Of a stretch of 16,435 nt of DNA, positions 12,843 to 16,435 are shown in pieces. Position 1 is the first letter of the stretch. Each line of letters begins with the position of its first letter. The DNA lies in contig DKVC01000133.1 in assembly GCA_002490995.1 (NCBI GenBank), positions 1-16,435 of the forward strand. The letters run 5' to 3'. The position numbers and the translations under genes were made by a program. The notes beneath the pieces were generated by a model, which had not been told where the DNA came from, did no database searches, and saw only the letters and a list, made by a program, of their open reading frames with translations. The stretch is from Lachnospiraceae bacterium UBA7188 (GTDB lineage Bacteria; Bacillota; Clostridia; Lachnospirales; Lachnospiraceae).

Positions 12843-14930
12843 CTATACACGCCGTATCCGGAACATCCGGCTGTCAAAGTCGCCTCCAAGGCCGGTTTCC
12901 AGACCTGCCTTCATCAGGGTGCTGCCATGCAGTTTTTCCTCCATGCCTTCCACCTGGTACACCCCGTCCGGCTCCAGTCCTTCCGGATATACCCTTGGCT
13001 CCACGGCATCATGGCAGAAGCCCTGGTGGAATGTAAAAATTACAATGTCCTCTCCATCCTCCCTGACGTACTCCACCGCATGCAGCGGACTCTCCCTCAG
13101 TGATGACAATCTGTACTGCTGCCCATACTGCACTGTTTCCCGGATTTCCTTATATTCTGCAATATAGCCTGCAAATTCCTCAAGCGTTTCCTCCGAAAAC
13201 CGGCTGATGTCCGCCCCGATTCCCAGCATCCCCATCATGGATGAATGGAAGCGGTAGGAATAAGGTCTCTCATACTTCCTTCCGTCACCGTCGGAAGCGT
13301 CCGTCACCCAGGCGGTCATAATCCGCGGCGCATAGAAATAAGAAAATCCCTCCTGAATGGCAAGCCTGCTGTACGCGTCCGTATTGTCGCTGGGCCAGCA
13401 CTGGTCGGCATACCGCAGGATGCCCAAATCCACCCTGGAGCCGCCTCCGGAACAGGTCTCAAACTCCACATGAGGGAAGCGGCTTCTCAGTTCCGCCCAT
13501 ATCTCATACAAGGTTTTCACATGGCGGTACCACAGCTCCTTATCCGTCTCCGTATTTCCGGCACTCACATCCGTCAGGGTTTTATTCATATCCCATTTTA
13601 CAAAGGTGATATCCCTGTTTTCTCCCAGAAGCTTTGTCATAAAATCCAGTATAAGCTGCTTTACCTCCGGCTTGGATAGATTCAAAGTATACTGGTTCCT
13701 GGCCTCCAGGGGCTCCCTGTTTTCGAAGCGGTATACCCAGTTGGGGTGGTTTCTGTACAGATCGCTGTCCGGATTCACCGATTCCGGCTCCACCCAGATG
13801 CCGAAGTCCATCCCCAGTTCTTTCACATAGGTGATCAGCTCTCCCAGGCCCCGGGGAAACTTGTCCCGGTTCACATACCAGTCGCCCAGCCCTGCCTTAT
13901 CGCTGTGCCGCTGCCCGAACCATCCGTCATCAATGACAAACAGCTCCACTCCCATGCCGGCGGCGCGCTTTGCAAGCTCCTTCTGACTCTCCGCGCGGAC
14001 GTCAAAGAGGGTTGCCTCCCAGGAATTATACAGCACACGCCCGGTTTTTCTGGCCGGAAGGATATGCCTGTTCTCAAAAGCGTGCAAAGTCCTGCTCATG
14101 GCTCCGTAGCCTCCGGTGGTAAAGCCTACCGTCATCACCGGCGTCCGGATACTTTCCCCTGCTTTCAATGTATAAGAGAAGTCAAAATTGCTGATTCCCC
14201 CGAGCACCCTCACGTCCTGAAATGTCGTCCGCTCAAAAGTGATCTGCCAGTTGCCGCTGTAGCCCAGCAGACCGAACCAGACATTTCCCGATTTTTCATC
14301 CGCCTTACCATTGTCCAGCGCAAACGCCGGGTTGAAATGAGGTCCGGTATTGCCGGTGCGGGACTGTATGGTAAAGGCGCCGTTTGTCAGGTAATGGTCA
14401 TTGATATGGGACTCTCCTGTCCATCTGCCGCTCAAATAGCGGACACGGTATTTATCCTGATGAGGAATGGATACTGCAGCCGATTTCAGATTCTCAATCA
14501 CCACCGTATCCCCTTCGTTCACCAGGCGCATGGAACGTCCGATGATGTCAAATTCCGGATACACCTCATAAATCACTTCAGCGGTAAGGGGGGAATAGCT
14601 GTTCCTGAAACGCAGCGTCAGCGTCTCCTTCCCTTCTTCCGTCTGAACCGTATAGTCCTGGAATTTCATGTCAAGCTGTCTCGTTGCGGGATAATTCACC
14701 TTCAGGCAGCTCTCCAGCGGGTTATAGCTGTCCCAGAAGCCGTATTCCTCCCTGTGCCTGTTCAGGTCGGGGTCAAAACTGCTGTGCTCCCTTTTTCCAA
14801 CCAGGTAGCCAAGCTCCTCCCCGTACAGCTTCTCGCCCCAGTATACACCCCAGGGGGTATCTCCTCCTGTAAATACATAGGAGGAATGTTTCATTTCGAT
14901 GATAAATAGATTTTTTTCGTACGAAATCAT
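12843..14930 (-). CDS. Alpha-galactosidase, glycoside hydrolase family 36
   Basis: The 695-residue protein has the GH36 N-terminal beta-supersandwich (about 1-290), TIM barrel (about 295-600) and C-terminal beta domain. Signature motifs are NSWEATLFD (302-310), FVIDDGWFG (331-339), WVEPESVNPDSDL (379-391), KWDMNK with nucleophile Asp447, CSGGGSRVDLG (493-503) and WPSDNTDA (512-519) with acid/base Asp515. It removes alpha-1,6- or alpha-1,3-linked galactose from raffinose-type sugars, galactomannan fragments or host glycans; no signal peptide, so cytoplasmic. I place the start at ATG 14930, preceded by GAAAGGAAAGAC; the in-frame ATG at 14954 has no good ribosome-binding site. It is the first enzyme gene of the minus-strand locus. 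Together with a beta-mannosidase it fits galactomannan use. Confidence 0.95.
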   Translation of the reverse strand: MISYEKNLFIIEMKHSSYVFTGGDTPWGVYWGEKLYGEELGYLVGKREHSSFDPDLNRHREEYGFWDSYNPLESCLKVNYPATRQLDMKFQDYTVQTEEGKETLTLRFRNSYSPLTAEVIYEVYPEFDIIGRSMRLVNEGDTVVIENLKSAAVSIPHQDKYRVRYLSGRWTGESHINDHYLTNGAFTIQSRTGNTGPHFNPAFALDNGKADEKSGNVWFGLLGYSGNWQITFERTTFQDVRVLGGISNFDFSYTLKAGESIRTPVMTVGFTTGGYGAMSRTLHAFENRHILPARKTGRVLYNSWEATLFDVRAESQKELAKRAAGMGVELFVIDDGWFGQRHSDKAGLGDWYVNRDKFPRGLGELITYVKELGMDFGIWVEPESVNPDSDLYRNHPNWVYRFENREPLEARNQYTLNLSKPEVKQLILDFMTKLLGENRDITFVKWDMNKTLTDVSAGNTETDKELWYRHVKTLYEIWAELRSRFPHVEFETCSGGGSRVDLGILRYADQCWPSDNTDAYSRLAIQEGFSYFYAPRIMTAWVTDASDGDGRKYERPYSYRFHSSMMGMLGIGADISRFSEETLEEFAGYIAEYKEIRETVQYGQQYRLSSLRESPLHAVEYVREDGEDIVIFTFHQGFCHDAVEPRVYPEGLEPDGVYQVEGMEEKLHGSTLMKAGLETGLGGDFDSRMFRIRRV

Positions 14931-15229
14931 GTCTTTCCTTTCACCTTTCCACATAATCTGTGCATTTCGCCTGTATCCTTATTTTGTATCCATGAGCAGT
15001 AACAGCTGTGCAGAAATTCCTCCTGGAATATGGAAATTTGCAATATTAGAAAAGCATCACTTTTCCACACCCGGATAAAACTTCTCTGTTTTCGGAGATT
15101 ACAGGGACAATACAATCTGTCTTTCCAACAGGATTGTTGTTATACTCGTGAGTATATATTATATAATATAAATGATTTTCGCCCCTGCGTATATAGAATT
15201 ATACTAAACGTGTATGGAAAAATGCTATA
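14931..15229 (-). promoter_or_regulatory. Leader/promoter region of the glycosidase operon, with several palindromes
   Basis: This 299-bp gap between the AraC remnant and GH36 holds no convincing gene. It contains TATACTC-gt-GAGTATA (15141-15156), a perfect 16-bp AT palindrome (15155-15170), GAAAAG-N5-CTTTTC (15049-15065), and ATTCC-TCCT-GGAAT (15016-15029), which on the minus strand overlaps an AGGAGG. A candidate -10 (TGTAAT, minus strand, about 15098-15103) lacks a convincing -35 at normal spacing, so activator dependence is plausible. No clear catabolite-repression (cre) site was seen. Confidence 0.45.
15141..15170. promoter_or_regulatory. Two abutting palindromes, possible operator
   Basis: TATACTC (15141-15147) and GAGTATA (15150-15156) are perfect arms around GT. 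They overlap a perfect 16-bp AT-only palindrome at 15155-15170. The first ten bases, TATACTCGTG, recur at 6085-6094 in another gap. They lie about 210-240 bp upstream of the GH36 start. Confidence 0.4.
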
Positions 15230-15544
15230 TTATTTTTTCCCAAATTCTTTCCGGTAACGGTCCGGACTCAGGCCGGTTTCCTTTTTAAATACTGTGCAGA
15301 AATAAGTGGCATTGGAAAACCCTACCCTGGCAGCAAGGGATTTGAGGGACAAATCCTCCTGATAATGTTCCAGCACATACTGCGCCAGCCTGAGGGAAAA
15401 GGGAGAGGTATTGCTCTCTTCCGCTTCCGTCTTCTCTTCCATCCCTCCGATACGGTCAATATAAACGCCGTTTGTGAAATAACTGTCAGTATCCAGCAAA
15501 GGTGCCTCCACGTCCCTTGTGGCATGATTGATGTTGCGTGACAG
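15230..15544 (-). pseudogene. AraC/XylS-family regulator reduced to its DNA-binding domain
   Basis: The frame encodes a complete C-terminal AraC HTH domain: SLRLAQYVLEHYQEDLSLKS, then LAARVGFSNATYFCTVFKKE and TGLSPDRYRKEFGKK. The two helix-turn-helix motifs and the GFSNATYF and F-K-x-x-G-x-S-P-x-x-Y-R signatures are intact. The normal ~150-300 residue sensor part is missing. The frame is closed upstream by TAG at 15545-15547, and neither GTG 15511 nor the next ATG has a normal ribosome-binding site. Past the TAG the same frame stays open for 52 codons (to ATG 15703), but nothing there looks like an AraC sensor. It is oriented with the glycosidase operon and was probably its activator. A short HTH-only protein could still be made from GTG 15511, so loss of function is likely but not certain. 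Confidence 0.7.
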
Positions 15545-15716
15545 CTATAGGTACACCAGAATAAAATACAGGGCAGGAACACACTGATAAAAGGGATTGC
15601 GGAGATAAGCAGTCCTTTTTACATTTAAGGAACTTACTCTAAGTCGGAAACTGTCATATACTTCAAATAGTGCGCAATATAGTCTGATATAAAGCCAAAT
15701 CATACACTTATTAAAC

Positions 15717-15745
15717 TTGACTTCCGAGGATATCAGTCGTATAAT
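15717..15745 (+). promoter_or_regulatory. Strong sigma-A promoter for the AbiEi-family gene
   Basis: TTGACT (15717-15722), a 17-bp spacer and a perfect TATAAT (15740-15745) give one of the best promoters in the window. Transcription would start near 15752, leaving a leader of about 105 nt. The leader has an inverted repeat TTTGCG (15785-15790) / CGCAAA (15812-15817) and CAACA (15801-15805) / TGTTG (15831-15835). These may be autoregulatory sites, as AbiEi proteins bind inverted repeats in their own promoter. The rest of 15545-15700 shows nothing recognisable. Confidence 0.8.
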
Positions 15746-15857
15746 AGACTAAAATAGAAGTAAAAGGGTTTAACCAAAAGCCATTTTGCGTAATTCAAGG
15801 CAACAGAAGCTCGCAAAGCAAGTTTCCTATTGTTGTTAGATTGGCGGAGGTGATGAT

Positions 15858-16435
15858 ATGAATCTGTATTATGAATTGCTGGGGCAGCCGGTCTTTACAG
15901 CAGAATATGTGAGGAAGTACTATAGCAATGTAAACAGCACGCGTTCTGCCTTAAAGCGGCTGCTGAAGCAAAACCTGATCCTGAAAATAAGGAACAATCT
16001 GTATACCTGTGTCAGCGGGGAAACAGGGGCGCCTGTTGCCAGCCGTTACCAGATTGCGTGCAAAATAACAGATACGGCATATCTTTCCCATCATACGGCT
16101 GCAGAATATCACGGATTTTCCGATCAGGTGTATTATGATGTCTATGTGGCATCGGCAACGAGGTTTCGTGATTTTGAGTTTGACGGATATATATATAAGT
16201 ATATATCTGCCAAAAGCGGGAGCGGAGTTGAGGAGGTAAAATACAGCGGCGGAGTGCGGGTAACAGATTTGGAACGGACTTTAGCTGACAGTATAGAGGA
16301 TATGGATAAAATATCCGGTATCGAAGAAATTATTTCGATGATTCGCCAGATACGAAAAATAGATGAAAAAAAATTACGTGTCTATCTTAATGAGCGAGAT
16401 AAAAATTTCCTTTATCAAAAGACGGGCTGGCTGCT
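15858..16435 (+). CDS. AbiEi-family antitoxin / transcriptional regulator (3' truncated by window)
   Basis: The frame is open from ATG 15858 to the window end, giving 192 residues without a stop. The first ~60 residues form a winged-helix-like domain (AEYVRKYYSNVNSTRSALKR, then LLKQNLILKIRNNLY), followed by the YLSHHTAAEYHGF motif (about 78-90) and VTDLERTLADSIE (about 141-153). This combination is that of the AbiEi/AbiEi_1 antitoxins of type IV toxin-antitoxin and abortive-infection systems, which repress their own operon and counter the nucleotidyltransferase toxin AbiEii. GGAGG lies 8 nt before the ATG, and a consensus promoter lies 113 bp upstream. The cognate toxin would be expected immediately downstream, outside this window; many AbiEi-like regulators are orphans, so this is not proof of a complete system. 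Confidence 0.85.
   Translation, partial: MNLYYELLGQPVFTAEYVRKYYSNVNSTRSALKRLLKQNLILKIRNNLYTCVSGETGAPVASRYQIACKITDTAYLSHHTAAEYHGFSDQVYYDVYVASATRFRDFEFDGYIYKYISAKSGSGVEEVKYSGGVRVTDLERTLADSIEDMDKISGIEEIISMIRQIRKIDEKKLRVYLNERDKNFLYQKTGWL

Noticed and set aside
12361..13167. Plus-strand Cys-rich repeat protein across the 111/112-bp units
   Set aside because: The frame stays open and shows a 37-residue pseudo-repeat, but it has no ribosome-binding site, starts and ends antisense inside the GH95 and GH36 genes, and the substitutions follow base pairing.
13746..14909. 387-codon plus-strand open frame
   Set aside because: Antisense shadow of the GH36 gene; no family resemblance and no ribosome-binding site. 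The same applies to 7259-8353 and 11433-12137.
14927..15115. 62-codon minus-strand frame ending ATGA over the GH36 start
   Set aside because: Non-ATG start without a suitable ribosome-binding site and a Cys-rich random-looking product. The internal AGGAGG at about 15020-15025 is not followed by an ATG at proper distance.
15545..15703. 52-codon minus-strand frame upstream of the AraC remnant
   Set aside because: It is in frame with the AraC domain across a TAG but shows no AraC sensor similarity, and it ends close to the divergent AbiEi promoter. Probably chance.

Overview
The window looks like chromosomal DNA of a Gram-positive gut anaerobe of the Lachnospiraceae / Clostridium cluster XIVa type. 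The basis is strong AGGAGG/AAGGAG ribosome-binding sites, Gram-positive-style lipoproteins, a cluster of cytoplasmic glycosidases with no outer-membrane machinery, and an AT-rich promoter style alongside balanced coding composition. This assignment is inferred from gene content; there is no rRNA or other phylogenetic marker in the window.

Left part (1-4231). The window opens with the last 31 codons of a coiled-coil protein that resembles the tail of an Rpn/PD-(D/E)XK transposase-nuclease. Next comes the first copy of a dispersed intergenic repeat, which appears to carry a 51-bp mini-insertion. Three minus-strand genes follow: an SGNH-like DUF4886 hydrolase with a near-consensus promoter, a membrane-anchored calcineurin-like phosphoesterase, and a lipoprotein with two DxDxDG loops. 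The last two are 12 bp apart and form an operon.

Middle (4232-6476). A plus-strand surface lipoprotein carries a PHB-depolymerase/esterase-like alpha/beta-hydrolase domain. It is preceded by repeat copy 2 and followed by a long gene-free stretch with a large perfect-arm hairpin and a Rho-independent terminator.

Core (6477-14930, all minus strand) is a glycan-degradation locus. In transcriptional order it holds a GH36 alpha-galactosidase, a GH95-type (alpha-L-fucosidase-like) enzyme, a GH2 beta-mannosidase, a frameshifted aldose-epimerase remnant, a GH38 alpha-mannosidase C-terminal remnant, repeat copy 3 and fucU (L-fucose mutarotase). Together these would trim terminal alpha-Gal, alpha-Fuc (or a related deoxy/galacto sugar) and beta-Man from oligosaccharides that have already been imported, and mutarotate the released sugar. 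No transporter or isomerase/kinase/aldolase genes are present. The locus is visibly decaying: two dead genes lie at its 3' side, and an AraC regulator lies at its 5' side reduced to its DNA-binding domain.

The two gaps inside this operon hold the most unusual DNA in the window. Between the GH95 and GH2 genes are seven exact-length 38-bp tandem repeats. On the mRNA strand each carries a purine-rich, Shine-Dalgarno-like segment, and the four nearest the GH2 gene add a small hairpin. Between the GH36 and GH95 genes are three tandem 111/112-bp units that fold into the same multi-stem structure with compensatory base changes. G-U wobbles and a T-tract both point to the strand opposite the operon.

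Right edge (15545-16435). A consensus promoter drives a plus-strand AbiEi-family antitoxin/regulator gene that runs off the window. Its partner toxin, if present, is outside.
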